Source of the DNA: Actinomyces israelii DSM 43320
Lineage (GTDB): Bacteria; Actinomycetota; Actinomycetes; Actinomycetales; Actinomycetaceae
Length of the DNA stretch: 49,029 bases
Direction of reading: 5' to 3'
Assembly (NCBI RefSeq): GCF_000711965.1
Contig: NZ_JONS01000029.1
Coordinates: 1 to 49,029, forward strand
In this document: one piece after another, positions 16,202 to 24,591 of the stretch
Numbering within the stretch: the first letter of the stretch is position 1
Layout: each line of letters starts with the position of its first letter
Translations under genes and position numbers: made by a program
Notes under the pieces: generated by a model
Databases searched by the model: none
The model's input: only the letters and a program-made list of their open reading frames with translations
What the model was told of the DNA's origin: nothing

Positions 16202-16840
16202 TTACAGAGTGGTCAGCCAGTTGCGGAGCAGCCGGGCACCGGCGTCGCCGGACTTCTCGGGATGGAACTGGGTGGCGCACAGGGCACCGTTCTCGACGGC
16301 GGCCACGAAGTCCTCGCCGTGAGTGGCCCAGGTGGCGGCCGGAGGCCGCATGGGGCCGGGCCCCAGGAGCGCGGCGGGATCGGTCGTGGCCGCGTAGGAG
16401 TGGACGAAGTAGAAGCGCTGGTCGGCCACGCCGTCGAAGAGCACGGTGCCGCGGGGCGGACGGACCTCGCTCCAGCCCATGTGGGGGACGACGTCGGCCC
16501 GCAGCCGCGTCACGACCCCGGGCCACTGGCCGAGCCCCTCGCTGGTGGTCCCGTGCTCCTCGGAGCGCTCGAACATGACCTGCATACCCACGCAGATGCC
16601 GAGCACGGGCCGGCCCCCGGCCAGCCTGCGGTCGATGAGCCGGGGGGCGTCCACGGCCCGCAGCTGGTCCATGACGGCGCCGAAGGCCCCCACGCCGGGC
16701 ACCACGAGTCCGGCGGCGGCCTCGACGGCGGCCCGGTCGGCGGTCAGCTCGACGTCGGCGCCGACTCGTTCCAGGGCGCGCACAGCGGAGCGGACGTTGC
16801 CGCTGCCATAGGACAGGACCACCACGCTGGGCTGACTCAT
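16202..16840 (-). CDS. hisH: Imidazole glycerol phosphate synthase, glutaminase subunit
   Basis: A class I glutamine amidotransferase of 212 residues. The oxyanion/P-loop [15 protein letters not shown], the nucleophile elbow [12 protein letters not shown] (catalytic Cys near residue 83), and the C-terminal His/Glu dyad TQFHPEKSG are all present. It supplies ammonia to HisF, which is not in this window. ATG 16840 begins [15 protein letters not shown]. It is divergent from the deacetylase gene, with a 115-bp shared upstream region, and is followed by hisA. Confidence 0.95.
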   Translation of the reverse strand: MSQPSVVVLSYGSGNVRSAVRALERVGADVELTADRAAVEAAAGLVVPGVGAFGAVMDQLRAVDAPRLIDRRLAGGRPVLGICVGMQVMFERSEEHGTTSEGLGQWPGVVTRLRADVVPHMGWSEVRPPRGTVLFDGVADQRFYFVHSYAATTDPAALLGPGPMRPPAATWATHGEDFVAAVENGALCATQFHPEKSGDAGARLLRNWLTTL

Positions 16841-16955
16841 GGAGCCAGCCTACCGGGGAAAACACGCCGCTCAGTCCCCGTCTCGGAGGCCGGTCCCCGC
16901 CGGACTCCTCCGGCCGGCGGCGAAGGGCCGGCGCCGACGGTGGCAGTATCTGCAC

Positions 16956-17885
16956 ATGCCCGTCTCACCATCCGGCCCCGCACGCCGCGCCGTCGTGCAC
17001 GGCCTGCTGGCCGCCGCGGGGCTGACCGCCCTCGGCGCGTGCGGCCGCAGGGCCCCCGCATCCCCCTCCCCGACCGGCCCGTCGTCCACGGCGGGGCCCT
17101 CCTCACCGACCCCGGACGCCTTGCAGGCCCCGACGGCTCCCGGGGCCGCACCCGCCTCCCCCTCCCCTACGCCCGAGACCCCATCGCGCGAGGAGATCGT
17201 CGCCGAGTTCGCCGGAGGCGAGCCCACCTGGTTCGACCTGGTCGGCGAGGGCATCGTCTCGTCCACACCGTCCTCCGGCGTGTGCCTGACGCTGGACGCC
17301 TGCGGCGGCCCGGGAGGGTCGGGCGCGGACACCGCGCTGATCGATATGCTCATCGGCGACTCTGTGCCCTTCACCGCCTTCCTCAACTCCCGGTGGGTCG
17401 AGGCCAACCCGGACCTGACCGACCGCCTCGCCGCCTGCCCGACCGTGGAGATCGGCAACCACGGCACCAACCACCTGCCGATGTCGGTGACCGGCGCCTC
17501 CGCATACGGCATCCCCGGCACGCGGGACGCGGGCGAGGTGTGGGACGAGATCATGGGCAACCAGACCGCCCTGACCGAGCGCACCGGCCGGGCACCGCGC
17601 TTCTTCCGCCCCGGCACCGCCCACTGGGACGACGTCGCCCTGGCCATCGCCACCCGCCTGGGGCTGAGCGCCGCGGGCTTCTCAATCAATGGCGACGGCG
17701 GCGCCACCTTCCCCGCCGGCACCGTCGAGGCGGAGGTGGGGCGGGCCGGTGCGGGCGACGTCGTCATCTCCCACATGAACCAGCCCGCCGCGGACACCGG
17801 TGCGGGCTACCTGGCAGCCGTCCCCGCCATGCTGGCGGCGGGCACCGCCTTCCTCACGCTCTCCGACGCCCTGGCCGCGGGGTGA
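16956..17885 (+). CDS. Polysaccharide-deacetylase-fold lipoprotein (NodB homology)
   Basis: The 309-residue product has a twin-arginine-like N-terminus (GPARRAVVHGLLAAAGL) and lipobox ALGAC near residue 28, then a Pro/Ser/Thr-rich linker (30-70). The C-terminal domain has NodB motifs: LTLDACGGPGGSGAD near residue 110 and EIGNHGTNHLPMS near residue 167 (the metal-binding H...H), and RFFRPGTAHWDD near 212. Such enzymes remove N-acetyl or related groups from cell-wall or surface glycans. The first motif reads TLDACGG instead of the usual TFDDG; this variant is seen in some family branches with other substrates. It interrupts the histidine genes on the opposite strand. Confidence 0.82.
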   Translation: MPVSPSGPARRAVVHGLLAAAGLTALGACGRRAPASPSPTGPSSTAGPSSPTPDALQAPTAPGAAPASPSPTPETPSREEIVAEFAGGEPTWFDLVGEGIVSSTPSSGVCLTLDACGGPGGSGADTALIDMLIGDSVPFTAFLNSRWVEANPDLTDRLAACPTVEIGNHGTNHLPMSVTGASAYGIPGTRDAGEVWDEIMGNQTALTERTGRAPRFFRPGTAHWDDVALAIATRLGLSAAGFSINGDGGATFPAGTVEAEVGRAGAGDVVISHMNQPAADTGAGYLAAVPAMLAAGTAFLTLSDALAAG

Positions 17886-17927
17886 GCGGGGCCCGACGAC
17901 AGATTCAGGCCCGCCAGCGTCCTCGGC

Positions 17928-18842
17928 TCAGCTCTTGCCGCCGCGGGGGCGGCGCAGCCCGCGTCCGAACCAGCGCATGGCCCGGCCGGGCTTGACCTCG
18001 GAGGACTTGACCGCCCCCTTGATGTCCTCGGCGCGGGTGACGCCCAGCAGGACGTCCTCGACCTCCTGGTCCATCGAGGCGAGCAGCAGTCCCGCGGCGG
18101 CGTCCTCGCCGGCCTCGCCGCCCGTGTAGCGGCGGGCGGTGATGGTGCCCGACAGGCCCGACTCAATGCCGACGTCAGTGGCCAGGTCGGCGGTCATCAG
18201 CACGACGCCCGCGCGGCTGAGGCGGGAGAGGGCCGAGGCGAGCTCGGCGGCCTCGGCGGGCTCGGTGTCCGCTCCCCCGAGCAGCTCGGAGACGTCCCAC
18301 TCGGCGTGGGCGGACACGAACTCCTTGACCGCGAAGGCGCCGGAGCGCGAGGGCACGACCGTGCAGTCCAGGTCGCTCATGGCGCACAGGGACGCCAGGG
18401 CCTCGGCGCTCGCCAGGGGCGTCAGGACGACGGCAACCTTGACCGCCTGCGGCGTCTGGGGCGCCTCGGCATTCAGCGCGGCCGCCAAGGAGTCCGCCTC
18501 GGCGGCCTGCTCCGGGGTCAGCCCGTCCGGGTCGTCGTGGTGGTCCGGCTCCCGGTCGGCCGGGCCCCGGGCGCCGGCCAGCGGCTCTCGCGGCGCCGTG
18601 TAGGTGTTGTGGGGCACGTCGTCCACGGAGATGACCGACGGCCCGGTCTCGTCGAGGGACTCCAGGTCCGCCTGCATCTCGTCGGGCAGTGACAGCCCCT
18701 CCATCATCGCGGCGAACTCGGCGTCGATGTCGGGCTGGGGCCCGCCGTCGTCGGCCCTGCCCGCACCGGTCTGCTTGTCGGGGCCCTCGGGTCGGTCGCG
18801 GTCCTCGGGGTTCTGCTGGGGTGTGGAGTTGGAGTCGTTCAT
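17928..18842 (-). CDS. Conserved actinobacterial protein of unknown function, downstream of hisB
   Basis: A 304-residue protein with an acidic, low-complexity N-terminal third (residues 1-110) and a conserved-looking alpha/beta C-terminal domain: VKVAVVLTPLASAEALASL, VVPSRSGAFAVKEFV, and VVLMTADLATDVGIESGLSG. The end is basic (RWFGRGLRRPRGGKS). ATG 18842 overlaps the hisB stop by 1 nt (TGATG), so it is translationally coupled to hisB. Genes of this kind are commonly found within actinobacterial histidine operons, but no catalytic motif is visible and the role is unknown. Confidence 0.75.
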   Translation of the reverse strand: MNDSNSTPQQNPEDRDRPEGPDKQTGAGRADDGGPQPDIDAEFAAMMEGLSLPDEMQADLESLDETGPSVISVDDVPHNTYTAPREPLAGARGPADREPDHHDDPDGLTPEQAAEADSLAAALNAEAPQTPQAVKVAVVLTPLASAEALASLCAMSDLDCTVVPSRSGAFAVKEFVSAHAEWDVSELLGGADTEPAEAAELASALSRLSRAGVVLMTADLATDVGIESGLSGTITARRYTGGEAGEDAAAGLLLASMDQEVEDVLLGVTRAEDIKGAVKSSEVKPGRAMRWFGRGLRRPRGGKS

Positions 18843-19441
18843 CACAGTGCTCCCTTGGTCGAGGGGATGCCGTGAACGCGCGGGTCGGGCTCGACGGCGG
18901 TGCGCAGGGCGCGGGCAAGGGCCTTGAACTCCGCCTCGGCGATGTGGTGGGGGTCGCGTCCGGAGACGACGCGCACGTGCAGGCAGATGCCAGCATGATA
19001 GGCGATGGCCTCGAAGGCGTGGCGGACCATCGAACCGGTGAAGTGCCCGCCGATGAGGTGGTGGACGAAGGCCTCGGACTCGCCGTCGTGAACCAGGTAG
19101 GGGCGGCCCGAGACATCGACGACGGCCTGGGCCAGGGCCTCGTCCAGCGGCACGAGGGCGTCGCCGAAGCGGCGGATGCCGCGCTTGTCCCCCAGGGCGG
19201 CGCGCAGGGCCTCGCCGATGCAGATGGCCGTGTCCTCCACCGTGTGGTGGACGTCGATGTGGGTGTCGCCGGTGGCGCGCACCGTCAGGTCGATCAGGGA
19301 GTGCTTGCCCAGGGCTGTGAGCATGTGGTCGTAGAAGGGGACCGTGGTGGAGATGTCGGTGGCGCCGGTACCGTCGAGGTCGAGCTCGACGACGACATCG
19401 GACTCGCTGGTGGTGCGCTCGATGCGGGCGGTGCGGCTCAT
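18842..19441 (-). CDS. hisB: Imidazoleglycerol-phosphate dehydratase
   Basis: A 199-residue, full-length monofunctional HisB. The manganese-binding signatures are present: [35 protein letters not shown], and [10 protein letters not shown] with [10 protein letters not shown] near the C-terminus. It dehydrates imidazole glycerol phosphate to imidazole acetol phosphate, the substrate of HisC. ATG 19441 overlaps the hisC stop by 4 nt (ATGA). Confidence 0.96.
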   Translation of the reverse strand: MSRTARIERTTSESDVVVELDLDGTGATDISTTVPFYDHMLTALGKHSLIDLTVRATGDTHIDVHHTVEDTAICIGEALRAALGDKRGIRRFGDALVPLDEALAQAVVDVSGRPYLVHDGESEAFVHHLIGGHFTGSMVRHAFEAIAYHAGICLHVRVVSGRDPHHIAEAEFKALARALRTAVEPDPRVHGIPSTKGAL

Positions 19442-20655
19442 GCGCTCTTCTCCTGGTTGTCCTGGTTGCTGTTCCTGCTGCTCCTGCCCGCGCCCTCGTG
19501 GGCGTCGTCCGCCAGAACGCCGGCGAGGGCGATGCGGAAGGCGTCCATCTCCTCGGGCGTGCCGATGCTGACCCGAAGGTACCCCTCCGGGCCGACCACA
19601 CGGATGAGGACGCCGCGCTCCAGCAGGGAGCGCCAGACGGCGTCGCGGTCCTCGAAGGGTCCGAACAGCACGAAGTTGGCGTCCGAGTCGTGGGCGGTCA
19701 GGCCCCACTCTCGCAGCCGGGCCACCAGGGCGTCGCGCTCGGCCCGCAGGGAGGCGACCTGGCTCATGAGCTCCTCGCGATGGGAGAGAGCGGCCAGGGC
19801 GGCCGCCTGGGTGAGCGCGGACAGGTGGTAGGGCAGGCGGACGACGCGCAGGGCGTCGATCAGCTCGCGGGAGGCGGCGAGGTAGCCCAGGCGCAGCCCG
19901 GCCGCCCCGAAGGCCTTGGACATGGTGCGGGCCACCGCCAGGTGCGGGTAGCGGGGGCCGCTGTCGCCACCGCCGGCCCGCTCGGCGAGCAGTTCCAGGG
20001 CGCTGGGCACACCGGGGCGGCGGAACTCGCCGTAGGCCTCGTCGATGACGACGGCGACGTCGGCCGGGGCGCCGCCGGGGCCCGCGGGCCCGCGGCCGCG
20101 GGCGGCCTCCAGGATCGTGCGCACGTCGTCCAGCGGCAGGACGGTGCCGGTGGGGTTGTTGGGGCTGGCGAGGACGAGGACGGCGGGGCGAAGGCGTTCG
20201 ACGGCATCGGCGACGGCCACGGTGTCGAGGGTGAAGTCCTCCCGGCGCGGCCCGGTGACGTAGTCGGTGAGGGTGTCGCGCGCGTACTCGGGGTACATGG
20301 AGTAGGTGGGGGTGAAGGACAGGCAGGCGCGCCCCGGGCCGCCGAAGGCCTGGAGCACATGGAGCATGACCTCGTTGGAGCCGTTGGCCGCCCAGATCCT
20401 CTCCGGCCCCAGGCGCACCCCGGACTCGACGGCGAGGTAGTCGGCCAGGGCGCGGCGCAGGGCGGGGAAGTCGCGGTCCGGGTAGCGGTTGAGGCCGCCC
20501 GCGGCCCCAGCGGCGGCCCGGGCGATGGACTCGACGACGGCCTTGGAGGGTGCGTAGGGGTTCTCGTTGACGTTGAGGCGCACGGGCACGTCGAGCTCGG
20601 GGGCCCCGTAGGGCTCTGCGCCCTCCAGGCCGGGCCGCAGGGGAAGAGTGCTCAC
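19438..20655 (-). CDS. hisC: Histidinol-phosphate aminotransferase
   Basis: A 405-residue PLP-dependent class I/II aminotransferase. Key parts are [54 protein letters not shown] (cofactor phosphate), [27 protein letters not shown] and the PLP-lysine motif [17 protein letters not shown]. It converts imidazole acetol phosphate to histidinol phosphate. The start is GTG 20655. hisD, which usually precedes hisC, is absent: a LacI relic lies upstream instead. Confidence 0.95.
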   Translation of the reverse strand: MSTLPLRPGLEGAEPYGAPELDVPVRLNVNENPYAPSKAVVESIARAAAGAAGGLNRYPDRDFPALRRALADYLAVESGVRLGPERIWAANGSNEVMLHVLQAFGGPGRACLSFTPTYSMYPEYARDTLTDYVTGPRREDFTLDTVAVADAVERLRPAVLVLASPNNPTGTVLPLDDVRTILEAARGRGPAGPGGAPADVAVVIDEAYGEFRRPGVPSALELLAERAGGGDSGPRYPHLAVARTMSKAFGAAGLRLGYLAASRELIDALRVVRLPYHLSALTQAAALAALSHREELMSQVASLRAERDALVARLREWGLTAHDSDANFVLFGPFEDRDAVWRSLLERGVLIRVVGPEGYLRVSIGTPEEMDAFRIALAGVLADDAHEGAGRSSRNSNQDNQEKSA

Positions 20656-20734
20656 GCACGGGAGTCTACGGCCCCGGCGTCCCGGGCGCTCCCACGGCGC
20701 CGCCCTGCCTGCCGGTTCGCACGGTACTACTGGG

Positions 20735-20980
20735 CTACTGAGCAGTCGGAGACGGTCCCGAAGACTTCCGGACGATCAAGGATCCGTGGACGAGCTGGTA
20801 CTCCGGCACCAGGACCTCCGGACCGGACCGGTCCGCGGCGATCGCGTCGACAAGACGGTCCGCCGCGAGCCTGCCCTTGGTGCGGATCGACTGACGGACC
20901 GTCGTCAGGCTCGGATGCGCCCGGCGGGCCTCGGGAACATCATCGAAACCAGTGACGGAGACCTCCTCGGGCACCGCGAC
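20735..20980 (-). pseudogene. LacI-family regulator, C-terminal relic
   Basis: The minus strand encodes VPEEVSVTGFDDVPEARRAH, then PSLTTVRQSIRTKGRLAADR and a C-terminal strand, the standard end of a LacI/GalR sugar-binding domain. The DNA-binding and first effector domains are gone; homology begins abruptly near 20980. An ATG upstream at 21034 adds unrelated residues. It sits where hisD would be expected. Confidence 0.8.
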
Positions 20981-21214
20981 GGTGACAGCCGTCGGCCCGA
21001 CCGGCAAGCAGCCGACTTTCACGGCTTCGGGCATCTATCCCACCTGCTGACAGGGCGTTTAAGAGTTTAATAACAGGACTGTCAGACCTGGGCCCGCAGC
21101 AGGAAAGACTCTTGTCAGAACCTGATCAAGCAGGGTCCTGCGCCGGTGGGGCCCCGCGGGGCGGGACGGCCAGGTAGCCTGGAGGGGCCAGGCGATCCAG
21201 GGAGGGCGATCCTC

Positions 21215-22051
21215 ATGAGCCAGTCGTCACACCAGTCCCAGCAGGTGCGCCCACCGGCGGTGGCGGGCCTGTTCTACCCCGCCGAGCCCGCCCGCCTGCG
21301 GGCCGACGTGGAGGCCATGCTTCAGACGGCGCGCCGCGAAGTCGGCGCCGTCGGCGATACTCCCCCGGCGGCGCTGATCGTGCCTCACGCCGGCTATGTC
21401 TACTCGGGCCCCACCGCCGCCCTGGCCTGGGCGCAGGCCGAGACCCTGCGAGGAGCAGTCCGCAGGGTCGTCATGCTCGGGCCCACGCACCGGGTGGGCG
21501 TGCGCGCCCTCGCCCTGCCCGGCTGCCGGGCCATGGACACCCCGCTGGGAGCGGTGGGCGTGGAGGTCCCGCCGCAGATCGAGGCGCTGGCCGACGCCGG
21601 GCTGGTGGTCACCCGGCCCGACGTCCACGCCGCCGAGCACTCCCTGGAGGTCCAGCTCCCCTTCCTGGCCGTCGTCCTGCCCGGGGTGAGCGTGGTGCCC
21701 CTGGCCGTGGGCTGGGTCTCCCCGGACCGGGCCGCCGAGGCGATCCGCCCCTTCCTGGGCAGCCCGGACACCCTGGTGGTGATCAGCTCGGACCTGTCCC
21801 ACTACCTGCCCCAGTCCGAGGCCCGGAGGGTGGACGACGCGACCATCGAGCGCATCCTGGCGCTGCGCGCGGACATCAGCCACGAGGAGGCCTGTGGCGC
21901 CACCGGCGTGGACGCCCTGCTGCTGGCCGCCGCCGAGCAGGGTCTGAGCCCGCGGCTGCTCGGGGCGGCGACCTCCGCCGACACCATCGGCACCCCCGAC
22001 CGGGTGGTGGGCTACGCCGCCATCGCCCTCTACGATCAGGCGGGCGCGTGA
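21215..22051 (+). CDS. Memo-like protein of the AmmeMemoRadiSam system
   Basis: A 278-residue Memo family protein, related in fold to extradiol dioxygenases. Residues near 10-20 (RPPAVAGLFYPAEPARLRAD) and the metal-ligand histidines LIVPHAGYVYSGPTAA (near 53), VVMLGPTHRVG (near 88) and the SSDLSHYLP stretch (near 190) are typical. GGAGG precedes ATG 21215. With AMMECR1 and radical SAM genes 750 bp downstream it forms the three-part AmmeMemoRadiSam set, whose shared task is unknown. The gap from its partners is unusually wide and contains repeats. Confidence 0.9.
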   Translation: MSQSSHQSQQVRPPAVAGLFYPAEPARLRADVEAMLQTARREVGAVGDTPPAALIVPHAGYVYSGPTAALAWAQAETLRGAVRRVVMLGPTHRVGVRALALPGCRAMDTPLGAVGVEVPPQIEALADAGLVVTRPDVHAAEHSLEVQLPFLAVVLPGVSVVPLAVGWVSPDRAAEAIRPFLGSPDTLVVISSDLSHYLPQSEARRVDDATIERILALRADISHEEACGATGVDALLLAAAEQGLSPRLLGAATSADTIGTPDRVVGYAAIALYDQAGA

Positions 22052-22082
22052 GCTGGTCAGCCGCCCCGACGACGGCGCGGAT

Positions 22083-22102
22083 GTGAACCGATCTCGGTGT
22101 GG
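22083..22102 (+). repeat. Iterated motif copy
   Basis: GTGAACCGATCTCGGTGTGG, one of several copies of a motif also found at 3944, 22679 and 26626. Confidence 0.6.
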
Positions 22103-22359
22103 ATTGCGGTGTGTCAGCGCACTTGAGGCAGTGCCCGGCGGGTAGTGCGCCGGCTGCGGGGTGTGGGGTGTCGGGATCGGTAGGTGGCCGCGGGCCCCGT
22201 GGCGCGCCCGACAGTACGTCAGGGACAGGACCATCCGGATCGCACGCCGGACCTGTGCGGCACTGGCCTTGAGAGCGCCCCGGCGCTCCCGCTAGGGCTG
22301 TGTCGGGGGTGTGAGCGTGGGGCGGTGGAGGTGGTCTTCTCCGATTCTTCCTCGATGTT

Positions 22360-22488
22360 GCACATGGGAGAGTGGGGCCTTTGCGGGGTGGGGGCCGGTT
22401 TCCGGCAGAATCATGCGTTTTCCCATCGGCCGTCATGTGTGGTTGTCGGGCTCCCATGTGCGTTGAGGGGGGCCTGCGCACATGGGAG
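22360..22488. repeat. Inverted/direct repeats GCACATGGGAG with 12-bp hairpin
   Basis: GCACATGGGAG occurs at 22360-22370 and 22478-22488, and inverted at 22451-22461. The inner pair makes a 12-bp perfect stem (22451-22462 with 22477-22488) around a 14-nt loop. Confidence 0.7.
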
Positions 22489-22678
22489 CAGGGTCATGGT
22501 CGCCACCGAAACCGTTTTTCCGCATGATTCCAGGGTTTCTGCCGACGTGGGGCGCGCGCGAATGTGCAACACCGTCACCCCAGCACCCGCAGGCCCCCGG
22601 CAGAGCCGCCCCACGGCCGCACAACCCGACTCGTGCGTCCATCTCAACGACCAGAGAACAGCCCTCATGTCACTGGGC

Positions 22679-22724
22679 CGGAAGTGAACCGATCTCGGCG
22701 CGGAAATCGACCGATCTCAGTGAG
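22679..22724 (+). repeat. Two tandem copies of the iterated motif
   Basis: A unit GTGAACCGATCTCGGCGCGG is followed 3 nt later by a diverged unit CGACCGATCTCAGTGAGG. The first 22 bp (22679-22700) are repeated exactly, in reverse, at 26626-26647. Confidence 0.75.
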
Positions 22725-22801
22725 GGGAGGCGGCCCCAGGGGTGGACGCGACGGCACTCGGGCACGCACTATGGAAGAGCATCACTGAGGAGGCGCACGC
22801 C

Positions 22802-23416
22802 ATGACTCTCGAACTGCCCACCGACGCCGGTCTCATCCTCCTGCCGCTGGCCCGCAGCGCCATCGCCCACCGGCTCGGCCTGGACCACCCCGCCGTCGTC
22901 GAGAGGGCCGCCTGGCTGGAGGAGCCCGGAGCGAGCTTCGTGACCCTGACCTCGGGGCGGCTGCCGGGCGGCCCCCTGCGAGGCTGCATCGGCACCCTCC
23001 AGGCCCACCGCCCGCTGCGCGACGACGTGGAGGCCAACGCGGTCGCCGCGGCCACGCGCGACCCCCGTTTCCCACCCCTGAGCCGGGCCGAACTGGAGGA
23101 CGCCATCGTCGAGGTCTCCGTCCTGTCCGCCCCGACCGCCCTGCCGGTGGCCGACGAGGCCGAGCTCCTGGCCCGGCTGCGCCCCGGCGTGGACGGCGTC
23201 ATCCTGTCGGATGCCGGCCACCGCGCGACCTTCCTGCCCCAGGTGTGGGAGCAGCTGCCCGACCCGGCCGACTTCCTGGCCCACCTGCGCCGCAAGGCTG
23301 GCCTGCCAGCCGGCCACTGGGAGCGCGACCTCACGATCGAGACCTACACGGTGACCGCCTGGCAGGAGACCGAGGCCGGTATCCCCTCGGGCGAGGCGCG
23401 GGGAGACCCGTCATGA
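22802..23416 (+). CDS. AMMECR1 domain protein (AmmeMemoRadiSam system protein A)
   Basis: A 204-residue AMMECR1-fold protein with the signature LRGCIGTLQAHRPLRDDVEA (near residue 58) and RDPRFPPLSRAELEDAIVEV. The human homologue is AMMECR1; the bacterial role is unknown. I start at ATG 22802 (MTLELPTDAG) with GAGGAGG about 9 nt upstream. Its stop overlaps the radical SAM gene start by 4 nt (ATGA), so the two are coupled. Confidence 0.92.
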   Translation: MTLELPTDAGLILLPLARSAIAHRLGLDHPAVVERAAWLEEPGASFVTLTSGRLPGGPLRGCIGTLQAHRPLRDDVEANAVAAATRDPRFPPLSRAELEDAIVEVSVLSAPTALPVADEAELLARLRPGVDGVILSDAGHRATFLPQVWEQLPDPADFLAHLRRKAGLPAGHWERDLTIETYTVTAWQETEAGIPSGEARGDPS

Positions 23417-24519
23417 GCGCGCAGGCCGCCGGGGCGGCGGCCGCCGAGCCCCACGTCGCCCGGTGGTGGCGGGCGATGCCGGACGGGCGGCTGCGCTGCG
23501 AGGTGTGCCCCCGCCAGTGCACCCTGCGCGACGGCCAGCGCGGCTTCTGCTTCGTGCGGGCCCGCGTCGGGGACGCCATCGTGCTGACCACCTACGGGCG
23601 CTCCTCCGGCTTCGTCCTGGACCCGATCGAGAAGAAGCCCCTGGCGCACGTGCTGCCCGGCTCGACGATCCTGTCCTTCGGGACGGCGGGCTGCAACCTG
23701 GCGTGCAAGTACTGCCAGAACTGGGAGATCTCCACCTCCCGAGACATCGACACCCTCGCCGCGCCCGCCACCCCGCGGGCCCTGGCCCGGACCGCCGCCG
23801 ACGTGGGCGCCGCGGGGGTGGCCTTCACCTACAACGACCCGGTGGTCTTCGCCGAGTACGCCATCGACACCGCCGCCGCCTGCCGCGAGGCGGGCCTGCT
23901 GACCGTGGCAGTGTCCGCGGGGTGGATCAGCCCCAAGCCGTGCGACGCGCTGTTCGGCGCCGTCGACGCCGCCAACATCGACCTCAAGGGCTTCACCGAC
24001 GACTTCTACCGGCGCGTGACCGGGGCGCGCCTGGCCGACGTGCTCGACACGCTCGTGCGGGTGCGCGCCCTGGGCACCTGGCTGGAGATCACCACCCTGC
24101 TCATTCCCGGGCGCAACGACTCCGACGCCGAGATCGCCGCCGAGTGCGCCTGGATCGTCGCCGAGCTCGGGGGCGAGGTGCCCGTGCACTTCTCCGCCTT
24201 CCACCCGGCGCACCGGATGCTGGACGTGCCGCGCACCCCGGCCTCAACCCTGGAGCGGGCCCGGGCGATCGCCCGCGACGCCGGGATCGCCCACGTCTAC
24301 CTCGGCAATGTGCGCACCAGCGGCGGCTCCTCCACCCGCTGCGCCGGCTGCGGGGCGCTCCTGGTGGACCGCGCCGGCTACCGGGTCACCGACTACCGGA
24401 TCACGCCCGAGGGCGCCTGCCCGCAGTGCGGCCGCAAGGTGGCGGGCATCTGGGACCCGGCCGGCCCGCCGCCCGCGGTGGGCCAGTGGTGGCCGCGGCG
24501 GGTCGCCGTCGGAGCATGA
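23413..24519 (+). CDS. AmmeMemoRadiSam system radical SAM enzyme
   Basis: The 368-residue enzyme has an N-terminal cysteine cluster (RCEVCPRQCTLRDGQRGFC, near residue 27) resembling that of glycyl-radical activators, the radical SAM cluster CNLACKYCQNW (CxxxCxxC near residue 95), the YNDPVVFAEYA strand, and a C-terminal zinc-ribbon-like pair CAGCG...CPQCG (near 314 and 338). It should cleave S-adenosylmethionine to a 5'-deoxyadenosyl radical; the substrate is unknown. It directly follows the AMMECR1 gene, and Memo is the third member upstream. Confidence 0.93.
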   Translation: MSAQAAGAAAAEPHVARWWRAMPDGRLRCEVCPRQCTLRDGQRGFCFVRARVGDAIVLTTYGRSSGFVLDPIEKKPLAHVLPGSTILSFGTAGCNLACKYCQNWEISTSRDIDTLAAPATPRALARTAADVGAAGVAFTYNDPVVFAEYAIDTAAACREAGLLTVAVSAGWISPKPCDALFGAVDAANIDLKGFTDDFYRRVTGARLADVLDTLVRVRALGTWLEITTLLIPGRNDSDAEIAAECAWIVAELGGEVPVHFSAFHPAHRMLDVPRTPASTLERARAIARDAGIAHVYLGNVRTSGGSSTRCAGCGALLVDRAGYRVTDYRITPEGACPQCGRKVAGIWDPAGPPPAVGQWWPRRVAVGA

Positions 24520-24591
24520 CCCGGGCGGCCCGACGGCGCCTGATGCCGACGGTCGCGCGGGCTCGGCGGCGCTCCCGGCGCCCGGCGGGAG

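Larger units (their letters stand above)
22052..22801. other. 750-bp repeat-rich spacer inside the AmmeMemoRadiSam set
   Basis: No frame here shows a family signature. The stretch contains the motif copies at 22083 and 22679, three copies of GCACATGGGAG in both orientations, and related CGCATGATTC blocks near 22408 and 22519. It looks like the remains of a small mobile element or several of them. Confidence 0.5.

Noticed and set aside
15086..17995. 969-codon plus-strand frame
   Set aside because: It is a high-GC shadow running antisense over hisA and hisH and out of frame through the deacetylase.
18842..20659. 605-codon minus frame spanning hisC and hisB
   Set aside because: Its C-terminal part is real hisB, which has its own ATG at 19441 coupled to hisC. 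The N-terminal part is an out-of-frame read of hisC.
22411..22668. 85-codon minus frame in the Memo-AMMECR1 spacer
   Set aside because: No ribosome site, no family signature, and it is broken by inverted repeats.
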